Positions 1-6,133 of a DNA stretch of 16,586 nt are shown one piece after another (positions within the stretch are counted from its first letter, which is position 1; the number at the start of each line of letters is the position of its first letter). Below the pieces are notes generated by a model. It was not told the origin of the DNA. It ran no database searches and saw only the letters and a list, made by a program, of their open reading frames with translations. The position numbers and the translations under genes are program-made. Source of the DNA: Desulfobacterales bacterium (GTDB lineage: Bacteria > Desulfobacterota > Desulfobacteria > Desulfobacterales > SpSt-501); contig JALOOS010000018.1 of NCBI GenBank assembly GCA_025454275.1, positions 1 to 16,586 on the forward strand, read 5' to 3'.

Positions 1-137
1 AATGGATCGTTGGGATCGGCGCCCTTCTGGAAAACCGGATGATGGTTTACGACGGTCTGGCCATGCGCTTTACCGAATTCAGGATTCAAAAAAATCCTGC
101 CTGCGACCACTGCGCGGATACCTCAGGAAAGGGCTGA
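1..137 (+). CDS. ThiF/MoeB/HesA-family E1-like enzyme, C-terminal fragment (5' end outside window)
   Basis: The frame starting at base 3 is open from the window edge to a TGA at 135-137 and encodes the last 44 residues of a protein. The fragment reads ALLENRMMVYDG, then MRFTEFRI, then a short Cys-rich tail with CDHC. This matches the end of the ThiF/MoeB/HesA adenylyltransferases, where the L-x-x-x-R-M-x-x-Y-D-x-L-x-M-x-F region is followed by a C-x-x-C zinc ligand pair. Enzymes of this family adenylate the C-terminal glycine of a small ubiquitin-like sulfur carrier. The next gene, 3 nt downstream, encodes exactly such a carrier, which supports the call. The nucleotide-binding and catalytic parts are outside the window, so MoeB, ThiF and HesA cannot be separated. 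Confidence 0.8.
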   Translation, partial: WIVGIGALLENRMMVYDGLAMRFTEFRIQKNPACDHCADTSGKG

Positions 138-140
138 TCC

Positions 141-413
141 ATGGGCGTTCAGGTGCACATTCATAAGACCCATCGCGTATCCACGGATGGGAAAGATGTG
201 GTCCAGGCCGAAGGCAATTGTGTGGGAGAGTGCCTGGAGCACCTGGTGAATCAATACCCGGGCATGAAGGATGTGCTCTTCGACAAGAAGGGCAACTTGA
301 GGAACATCATCGAAATCTACTTAAATCATGAAAGCGCTTATCCCGATGAACTGAAAAAGACGGTAAGAGACGGTGACGAGATTCATCTGACCTTCATACT
401 GGCCGGGGGGTAG
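141..413 (+). CDS. MoaD/ThiS-family ubiquitin-like sulfur carrier protein
   Basis: This 90-residue protein has a beta-grasp pattern and ends in ILAGG. The terminal Gly-Gly is the adenylated and thiocarboxylated tail of MoaD/ThiS-type carriers. The middle stretch (C-V-G-E-C-L-E-H-L about residues 27-35, then YPGMKDVLFD) and the late G-D-E-I-H-L segment are typical of MoaD-like proteins. It starts 3 nt after the stop of the ThiF-like gene, so the two are co-transcribed and probably form an E1/carrier pair. Such pairs supply sulfur for molybdopterin, thiamine or cysteine, or accompany tungsten-containing aldehyde oxidoreductases in anaerobes. The cofactor served here is not determinable. The two cysteines at about residues 27 and 31 are not a general feature of the family. 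Confidence 0.88.
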   Translation: MGVQVHIHKTHRVSTDGKDVVQAEGNCVGECLEHLVNQYPGMKDVLFDKKGNLRNIIEIYLNHESAYPDELKKTVRDGDEIHLTFILAGG

Positions 414-474
414 AAGCTGAAATTGGACCCCGTCGAACGACGCGACATAAATCCTCGCACCCCTCATATTAAGC

Positions 475-503
475 TTGACTTCGGAGGCCTCTTAAAATAG
501 CTA
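475..503 (+). promoter_or_regulatory. candidate sigma70-type promoter upstream of the first TRAP operon
   Basis: A -35-like TTGACT (475-480, within GCTTGACT) is followed after 17 bp by TAGCTA (498-503), a poor match to TATAAT. The -35 resembles the GCTTGACA seen before three other transcription units in the window, but the -10 is weak. Transcription from here would leave a leader of about 150 nt before dctP. Confidence 0.3.
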
Positions 504-515
504 TTTAGTAGCTAT
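497..515. promoter_or_regulatory. operator-like inverted repeat in the leader of the first TRAP operon
   Basis: ATAGCTA (497-503) and TAGCTAT (509-515) are perfect 7-bp inverted arms around a 5-nt spacer TTTAG, in an AT-rich pocket overlapping the candidate -10. The size and symmetry suit a dimeric repressor site. The 9-mer ATAGCTATT recurs in the promoter of the second TRAP operon (16035-16043, minus strand). The rest of the 248-nt gap 414-661 holds no gene. It also contains a perfect 12-bp palindrome TCCCAGCTGGGA at 623-634 and a small hairpin CCGAT/ATCGG at 568-584, both of unknown role. Confidence 0.35.
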
Positions 516-661
516 CCCATGTTCACCCGGCAAGTGATGCCGTGCACCCCTTTGCCCGATTCGAACACCGATGGAGGAAATCGGAGACGCTGAAACACCG
601 CTCGTGACCGCACCACGGAACATCCCAGCTGGGAACGGATCTTAACCAAAGGAGGGTTGCG

Positions 662-1687
662 ATGAGAAACAAGAAGTGGTTGTGCATGGCGTCCGTTGCG
701 TTGATCGTCAGCCTGTTGGCGGTTGTTGCCCCTGCCGTCGTCCGGGCCGCAGATCCCATCAAACTCAACTACTCCATCTTCTTCCCGGCCCCGCACAAGA
801 ACACGGTGCTCGCCACCGAGTGGGCCCAGGAAATCGAGAAGCGCACCAACGGCGGCGTCAAGATCACTGTATTCCCGGGGGGAACTCTCACCCCGGCGGA
901 CAAGTGCTATGACGGCGTGGTGAATGGGATCTCCGACATCGGGTTCTCGGTTCTGGCCTATACACGGGGCAAATTCCCCTTGACCGAACTGACCGACCTC
1001 CCCCTGGGCATCAAGAGCGGCGTGGTCGCCACTCGGCTGATCAATGCCTATTACCAGAAATTCAAACCCAAGGAGTTCGACGATGTCCAGGTGATGTATT
1101 TCCACGGCCACGGCCCGGGTCTGCTCCACACCAAGAGGGCCGTGAACACCCTCGACGATCTCAAGGGGATGAAGATCCGTTGCACCGGCATGGCGGCGAA
1201 GATCGTCACCGCCCTCGGCGGGGTTCCGGTCGCCATGCCCATGGGCGAGACCTATGACGCTCTCAGCCGGGGGGTGGTCGACGGCTCCATGGCCCCCCAG
1301 GAGTCCCTGCAGGGCTGGAAATGGGGCGAGGTCGTGAAGTACACGATCGAGAATTTCGGCTCTTCTTACAGCACAGGGTTCTTCGTGGTCATGAACAAAG
1401 ACAAGTGGAAAGCCCTGCCTCCGGATGTCCAGAAAGTGATCGAGGCCGTCAACACGGAGTGGATCGAGAAAACCGGCCGGCTCTGGGATGAGATCGACAA
1501 ACAAGGCCGGGAGTTCACCCTGGCAAGGGGCAACCAGATCCTCCCTCTCTCAAAGGAGGAAGATCAGAAATGGGCCCAGCAGGTCCGACCCATCCTGGAT
1601 GAGTACGTCGCCAACATGAAAGCCAAGAACCTGCCGGGTGAGGAGGCCCTCAATTTCTATCTCTCAGAGATGAAAAAGCTTCAATAG
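662..1687 (+). CDS. dctP: TRAP transporter periplasmic solute-binding protein (DctP family), first system
   Basis: This 341-residue protein is the extracytoplasmic receptor of a tripartite TRAP importer. It has a clear Sec signal peptide (basic start MRNKK, hydrophobic core to about residue 28, likely cleavage after RAA near 30). The mature part has the DctP hallmarks: an N-terminal beta strand IKLNYSIFF, VKITVFPGG at 67-74, LDDLKGMKIRC at about 164-174 with the ligand-gripping Arg173, and MGETYDALSRGVVDG at 194-208. AAAGGAGGG at 648-655 lies about 6 nt before the ATG and fixes the start. dctQ and dctM follow on the same strand. TRAP receptors bind C4-dicarboxylates, other organic or keto acids, or sugar acids; the conserved Arg implies a carboxylate, but the exact ligand cannot be read here. 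Confidence 0.93.
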   Translation: MRNKKWLCMASVALIVSLLAVVAPAVVRAADPIKLNYSIFFPAPHKNTVLATEWAQEIEKRTNGGVKITVFPGGTLTPADKCYDGVVNGISDIGFSVLAYTRGKFPLTELTDLPLGIKSGVVATRLINAYYQKFKPKEFDDVQVMYFHGHGPGLLHTKRAVNTLDDLKGMKIRCTGMAAKIVTALGGVPVAMPMGETYDALSRGVVDGSMAPQESLQGWKWGEVVKYTIENFGSSYSTGFFVVMNKDKWKALPPDVQKVIEAVNTEWIEKTGRLWDEIDKQGREFTLARGNQILPLSKEEDQKWAQQVRPILDEYVANMKAKNLPGEEALNFYLSEMKKLQ

Positions 1688-1758
1688 GGCCTGGTGGAGG
1701 GGAGGGGAGGGAAAGGCGCCCTTCCCCTGCGCCCTGCTGATGGGGAAAGGAGCGGTGT

Positions 1759-2241
1759 GTGGAGCATTTCCTGAACGGCGTTTTCCGGCTGAGCCGTTTC
1801 CTCAACGGGGTCGCCGGTTTGGCCATAACGTTCATCATGGTGCTGACGGTCCTGGACGTCGTCCTGCGATTCTTTCGGCGTCCAATCGTCGGGACCTATG
1901 AGCTGGTCGCCTTTACGGGCGCAATCGTCATCGGGTTCGCCATCCCACTGACCTCATGGATGCGCGGGCACATCTACGTCGACTTCTTCACCGGCAAACT
2001 ATCGAAAAATGCCAGGTCCATTTTCAACCTGATCACCCGCGGAATGGGAATCGGTCTCTTTGGGCTCATCGGGTGGAATCTGATCCTCGTAGGCATGAAC
2101 CTCCAGCGATCCGGGGAAGTATCCCTGACCCTTCAGCTGCCTTTCTATCCGGTCGCTTACGGCCTCGCCGTTTCCTGTTTCGTCCAGTGTTTGGTGCTGC
2201 TTACGGATGCAGTGAAGATCCTCAGGGGGGGATATGAGTGA
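1759..2241 (+). CDS. dctQ: TRAP transporter small permease subunit (DctQ family), first system
   Basis: This 160-residue protein has four hydrophobic segments, about residues 20-40, 46-66, 92-112 and 132-153, the usual topology of the TRAP small membrane subunit that docks with DctM. The G-T-Y-E-L-V motif at about residues 43-48, before the second helix, is common in DctQ proteins. The start is a GTG at 1759 with AAAGGAG at 1747-1753; no in-frame ATG precedes the first membrane helix. It lies 71 nt after dctP, and its last codons overlap the start of dctM by 8 nt, so the two permease genes are translationally coupled. Confidence 0.9.
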   Translation: MEHFLNGVFRLSRFLNGVAGLAITFIMVLTVLDVVLRFFRRPIVGTYELVAFTGAIVIGFAIPLTSWMRGHIYVDFFTGKLSKNARSIFNLITRGMGIGLFGLIGWNLILVGMNLQRSGEVSLTLQLPFYPVAYGLAVSCFVQCLVLLTDAVKILRGGYE

Positions 2242-3535
2242 GGTCGCGGCGGGGTTGGCCGGTCTGGCGGTGGTCCTGCTCCTGTTTCTGACCGGTATAG
2301 AGCTAGGCTTCGCGATGGCCCTGGTGGGGTTTGTAGGGTTCAGCTACATCGTCTCCTGGAAGGCCGGCCTGAATCTCCTGGCGAAGGACTTCTTCGATGT
2401 TTTGTCCGCCTATGGATTCACCGTCATCCCTCTTTTCATCCTCATGGGGCAGATCGCCTTCAACGCCGGCATCGCCAAGCGCCTCTACGCGGCGGCCTAC
2501 GCCTTCGTCGGCCACATCCCGGGCGGGCTGGCCATGGCCACGGTCGCGGGGGCCACGGCATTCAAGGCCATCTGCGGCTCCTCTCCGGCCACGGCAGCCA
2601 CATTCGCCAGCATTGCCGTGCCGGAGATGGACCACTACGGCTACGACAAGAAACTCTCGACCGGAATCGTGGCCTCGGTCGGAACGCTCGGGATCCTGAT
2701 GCCCCCCAGCGTCACGCTGATCGTCTTCGGAATCATCACGGAGCAGTCCATCGGCAAGCTCTTTCTGGCCGGGATCATCCCGGGCCTGATGGTCGCCGTG
2801 TTCTTCATCTGCATCATTTACGGATGGTGCCGGATCAACCCGGCGTTGGGACCCCGGGGTGAGAAATCGCCGTGGAGCCAGCGCGTGGCCTCGCTGCCGG
2901 AGGTGATCTGGATCACGATTATTTTCCTGCTCGTGATCGGAGGCCTGATGCAGGGGTTCTTCACTCCGACCGAGGCCGGCAGCGTGGGGACCTTTGCGGT
3001 CCTGGCGCTGTCGGTGGTCAAAGGTGATCTCAACTTCAAGGGCTATATCAAATCGGTGGCGGAATCGTTGCGCACGGCCTGCATGGTCCTGATGCTGATC
3101 GTGGGGTCGACAGTTCTCGGTCACTTTTTGGCCGTGACCAAGATCCCCATGATCACGGCGGACTGGATTTTAGAGCTCGCCCTCAATCGCTACTTTATCA
3201 TGGTCATCATTTCGGTCATCTACCTGCTCGGCGGCTCCTTCATCGACGACCTCGCCTTCATGGTGCTGGCCACCCCGATTTTCTATCCGGTCATCATCAA
3301 ACTGGGGTTCAGCCCGATCTGGTTCGGGATGATCATCGCCCTCACGGTCATGGTGGGCGTGGTGATCCCGCCGGTGGCCATCAACGTTTTCGTCGTGAAG
3401 AACATCACCAAGGTGCCCTTCGGCGTGATTTACAGCGGGGTCTACCCGTTTCTGCTGAGCATCCTGTTCTGTGCGATCCTACTGTTCCTGTTCCCGCCTA
3501 TCTGCACCTTCCTGCCGGATCTGCTCATGAAGTAG
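2234..3535 (+). CDS. dctM: TRAP transporter large permease subunit (DctM family), first system
   Basis: This 433-residue polytopic membrane protein has about a dozen hydrophobic segments and is the sodium-coupled translocation subunit of the TRAP importer. Family signatures visible are FILMGQIAFNAG near residues 69-80, AICGSSPATAATFASIA near 112-128, GILMPPS near 153-159, a second GSFIDD loop around 335-340, and VVIPPVAINVFV near 375-386. The ATG lies inside the end of dctQ (8-nt overlap), with a G-rich Shine-Dalgarno stretch just upstream. The length is typical of an unfused DctM. The stop codon TAG (3533-3535) sits inside the left arm of the strong hairpin that ends the operon. Confidence 0.94.
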   Translation: MSEVAAGLAGLAVVLLLFLTGIELGFAMALVGFVGFSYIVSWKAGLNLLAKDFFDVLSAYGFTVIPLFILMGQIAFNAGIAKRLYAAAYAFVGHIPGGLAMATVAGATAFKAICGSSPATAATFASIAVPEMDHYGYDKKLSTGIVASVGTLGILMPPSVTLIVFGIITEQSIGKLFLAGIIPGLMVAVFFICIIYGWCRINPALGPRGEKSPWSQRVASLPEVIWITIIFLLVIGGLMQGFFTPTEAGSVGTFAVLALSVVKGDLNFKGYIKSVAESLRTACMVLMLIVGSTVLGHFLAVTKIPMITADWILELALNRYFIMVIISVIYLLGGSFIDDLAFMVLATPIFYPVIIKLGFSPIWFGMIIALTVMVGVVIPPVAINVFVVKNITKVPFGVIYSGVYPFLLSILFCAILLFLFPPICTFLPDLLMK

Positions 3536-3570
3536 ACCTTCGCCCCGCCCTGCGGGGCGGAGGTCTACTT
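3530..3570. terminator. bidirectional terminator hairpin between convergent dctM and response regulator
   Basis: The sequence from 3530 to 3548 pairs with 3552 to 3570 to give a 19-bp stem with one G-T wobble (3540/3560) around a CCT loop. The upper half is all GC (CGCCCCGC/GCGGGGCG) and the lower half carries AGTAGACC/GGTCTACT. It serves both strands, since genes converge here. The stop codons of both genes (TAG of dctM at 3533-3535; TAG of the regulator at 3565-3567, minus strand) are in opposite arms of the same stem. There is no long T tract, so termination may rely on the very stable stem. Confidence 0.75.
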
Positions 3571-4053
3571 GGACCACTCTTTCCAGTTGAGACCGGTCTT
3601 CTTCTCCCAGTCCGATGCGAACGATTCCGTGAAAAAACCGTGCAGCTTCTGCAGCAGGCGCTTCCAGCCGGTTGCGTAGTCGTATTTCAGAACGTCCTCC
3701 AGGAACGGGACGATGTCGGCCAGCTTCTCCTTGGGCAGGAACGCATAGGCGCGCATGTCGTAGGAGCGTTTCAAGGCTTCCGGGGTGAGTGCATGGGCGG
3801 TCAACATGGCCACCTTGAAGCGGCGCCTCACGGCCTGCTCCAGAAGATCGAAACCCCGCACCCCCATGATGTCGAGGACTACCAGATCGTAGTGGTTCTC
3901 CTCCAGTAACCGGGCGGCGTCCTCATAGGTCCGGGCTTTGTCGAGCCGGCATCGGGGTGCATCGGCCAAAATGAGCTCTTCGAGGGATTCCAACACATCC
4001 GGTTCATCGTCCACCGCCAGGACCTTCTTGTCGTTCAGTATCGATTCGGTCAT
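3565..4053 (-). CDS. orphan response regulator (receiver domain with short W-KL C-terminal module)
   Basis: This 162-residue protein has a full CheY-like receiver domain: acidic pair D15/D16 in VDDE, phosphoacceptor D61 in VVLDIMGV, T85 in MLTAH, and K108 in FLPKE. A tail of about 35 residues follows, with WKRLLQKL, an F-rich helix and SDWEKKTG. No DNA-binding or enzymatic output domain is present. The start at 4053 is chosen because AGGAGG lies about 8 nt upstream; the frame continues upstream to 4212, but that stretch is low-complexity and matches nothing. It is a close paralogue of the regulator at 8330-8887, sharing DIMGV, MLTAH, LPKE and the tryptophan/KL tail. No kinase is adjacent, so it may be served by the kinases at 8954-12096. 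Confidence 0.9.
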   Translation of the reverse strand: MTESILNDKKVLAVDDEPDVLESLEELILADAPRCRLDKARTYEDAARLLEENHYDLVVLDIMGVRGFDLLEQAVRRRFKVAMLTAHALTPEALKRSYDMRAYAFLPKEKLADIVPFLEDVLKYDYATGWKRLLQKLHGFFTESFASDWEKKTGLNWKEWSK

Positions 4054-4295
4054 CTGGTGCCGCCTCCTACGGCAACGGTTTGGAGCGTGAGAGGTAAAGA
4101 TCCTCGGGATCAAGGGGTAAAACGAGCATAACCGCCGCTGCCCGAAAACGCAAGACGGCGCTGGGGCCGCCCCGCGGCCGGCCGATGCACCCCAAAAACC
4201 GGCGCAGTGCATTTCTCTTTTCCCGACCCATTCAAAGATGCTATGAGGAGATGAATTGGATCATGACCGCTTCGACCAATGCCGGGAGGGCTGCG

Positions 4296-6074
4296 ATGAC
4301 TATCCCCCGTTTGCTGCCCCTGAAATCTGCGAAGGAAATGCAAACCCTGATCCAGGTGGCGCTGGGGGTGGAGCCGGCGGACCTGGTCGTGCGCGATGCC
4401 GACCTGGTCAACGTCTATACCGGCGAGATCCAGAACGGCATGGGGGTCGCCGTCAAGGGGCCGTGGATCGCGCGGGTGGCCGAGGATGTCCGCGATCTCA
4501 TCGGACCGGCGACCGTCGTGGTCGAGGCCCGCGGGCGCACCCTCACCCCCGGGCTGATCGACGGCCACACTCACCTCGCCTGGATCTACACCGCCGCCGA
4601 ATTCGTACCCTTTGCCGCCGCCGCCGGCACCACCACCGTCATCACCGAAACCATGGAGTCCTACCCCGTGGGCGGGCTGGCGGCGGTCATCGATTTCCTG
4701 GAATCCTGCCGCGGACAGCCGATCCGAATCCTGGCGACCGCCCCGGCCATGGCGTCGATCAGCGCCGCTGCGCGCGGGGTCGACCCCGGGGACCTGGCGA
4801 CGCTCCTCTCCCGGGAGGAGGTCGTGGGCCTGGGGGAGTCCTACTGGCAGGCGGTGCTGCAGACGCCGGAGGCTCACCTTCCGGCCTTCGAGGCCGTTCA
4901 CCGCGCCGGGATGCCTTTGGAGGGCCACTCCGCGGGGGCCAGCCAAAAGAAGCTCGCCGCCTACCTTGCGACCGGGGTCTCTTCCTGCCACGAGCCCATC
5001 GACGCCGATCAGGTGCTGGAGCGCCTGCGCCTGGGGATGCACGTGATGGTGCGGGAAGGCAGCATTCGGCGCGACCTGGAGGCGATTTCCCGGATCCGTG
5101 GGTCCGGGGCCGATCTGCGCCGGTTGATTCTCGCCAGCGACGGCGCCTCGCCGCAGGACCTCCTGCAGGGCAACTACATGGACTACGTGGTCCGCAAGGC
5201 CGTGGCCTGCGGATTTTCACCGGTCGAGGCGATCCGGATGGCCACGCTGAACGTCGCCGAGCACTTCCGGCTGGACGGTCTCCTGGGCGGCATCGCCCCC
5301 GGCCGCCTGGCGGACATGGTGCTGATCCCGGACCCGGCCGAGTTCACCCCACGGACGGTGATCTGCAACGGTCGGGTGATCGTCGAGGAGGGACGGCTGA
5401 TCGCCGCCCCGCGGCGCCACGAATTTGCCGCCCGGAGCCTTCACACAATCAGGCTTCCCCGCCGCCTGGAACCCGCGGATTTCGCCGTCGCCCCGCCCCG
5501 CCCCGCCGCCGGAGCCGCCGTGCGGGTGATCGCGATGGTGACGGACCTCGTTACCGCCGAACGCCACATGGAGCTGCCGGTCTCCGATGGCGAGCTGAGG
5601 GCGGACCCCGGCAGCGGGCTTTGCAAGATTGCCGCCGTAGACCGCACCCACGCCCCCGGCACGCTCTTTACCGGCTTCATCCAGGGCTTCGGCCTCACCC
5701 GCGGCGCCGTCGCCTGCAGCGCGGCCTGGGACACATCGGATATCGTCGCGGTCGGCGCCGACGACGCCGACATGGCCCACGCCGTCAACCGCATCGCCGA
5801 CTTGCAGGGGGGGGTGGTTCTGGTCGAGGAGGAACGGGTCCGGGTCGAGCTCGCACTGCCCATTTTCGGCATCGCCTGCGCGCTGCCCGTTCCGGAGCTG
5901 GCCGAACGACTGGATGCCTTGAAACAGGCGCTGGCCGAGCGAGGGGTCGGGTTCCCCGATCCCCTGTTGTCGCTGATCGCCCTCACGGGAGCCGCCATCC
6001 CCTATCTGCGGATTTGCGAGGAGGGCTTGGTGAATCTGAAGGACGGCCGGCGCCTGGGGCTCTTCGTATCCTGA
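4296..6074 (+). CDS. ade: adenine deaminase-family amidohydrolase
   Basis: The 592-residue product aligns throughout with adenine deaminases (COG1001-type; adenine to hypoxanthine plus ammonia, a cytosolic purine salvage step). From this start, all expected metal ligands are visible: H91 and H93 in DGHTH, E181 in GLGES, H211 in EGHSAG, H232 in SCHEP and D282 in ASDG. The family stretches LRLGMHVMVREGS and ATLNVAEHF are present, as is the C-terminal domain with GFIQGFGLTRGAVACS and VNRIADLQGG. GGAGGG at 4285-4290 lies 5 nt before this ATG. Alternative in-frame starts are 4263, 4251 (AGGAG at 4246-4250) and 4185. The segment after GTTTV reads ITETMES, where typical adenine deaminases have a D-P-H-E-I motif, so substrate preference may differ. 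The 242-nt gap to the divergent regulator shows no convincing promoter. Confidence 0.85.
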   Translation: MTIPRLLPLKSAKEMQTLIQVALGVEPADLVVRDADLVNVYTGEIQNGMGVAVKGPWIARVAEDVRDLIGPATVVVEARGRTLTPGLIDGHTHLAWIYTAAEFVPFAAAAGTTTVITETMESYPVGGLAAVIDFLESCRGQPIRILATAPAMASISAAARGVDPGDLATLLSREEVVGLGESYWQAVLQTPEAHLPAFEAVHRAGMPLEGHSAGASQKKLAAYLATGVSSCHEPIDADQVLERLRLGMHVMVREGSIRRDLEAISRIRGSGADLRRLILASDGASPQDLLQGNYMDYVVRKAVACGFSPVEAIRMATLNVAEHFRLDGLLGGIAPGRLADMVLIPDPAEFTPRTVICNGRVIVEEGRLIAAPRRHEFAARSLHTIRLPRRLEPADFAVAPPRPAAGAAVRVIAMVTDLVTAERHMELPVSDGELRADPGSGLCKIAAVDRTHAPGTLFTGFIQGFGLTRGAVACSAAWDTSDIVAVGADDADMAHAVNRIADLQGGVVLVEEERVRVELALPIFGIACALPVPELAERLDALKQALAERGVGFPDPLLSLIALTGAAIPYLRICEEGLVNLKDGRRLGLFVS

Positions 6075-6133
6075 GGCCGAGCCGTTTCCCGCGTAATTTC
6101 TACTCAAGCGCGGGATGCCGCCCGCCGGTCGAT

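Noticed and set aside
512..1504. A 330-codon minus-strand open frame opposite the first dctP
   Set aside because: It is antisense to a conserved transporter gene, with a His/Gly/Asp-rich product and no domain match.
4054..4212. N-terminal extension of the orphan response regulator up to 4212
   Set aside because: The added residues are low-complexity and resemble nothing in the family. The start at 4053 has a good AGGAGG site.
6088..6114. Possible terminator CCCGCG/CGCGGG between the convergent deaminase and persulfide dioxygenase-like genes
   Set aside because: The stem is only 6 bp with a 15-nt loop and no T run, so it is not strong enough to call.
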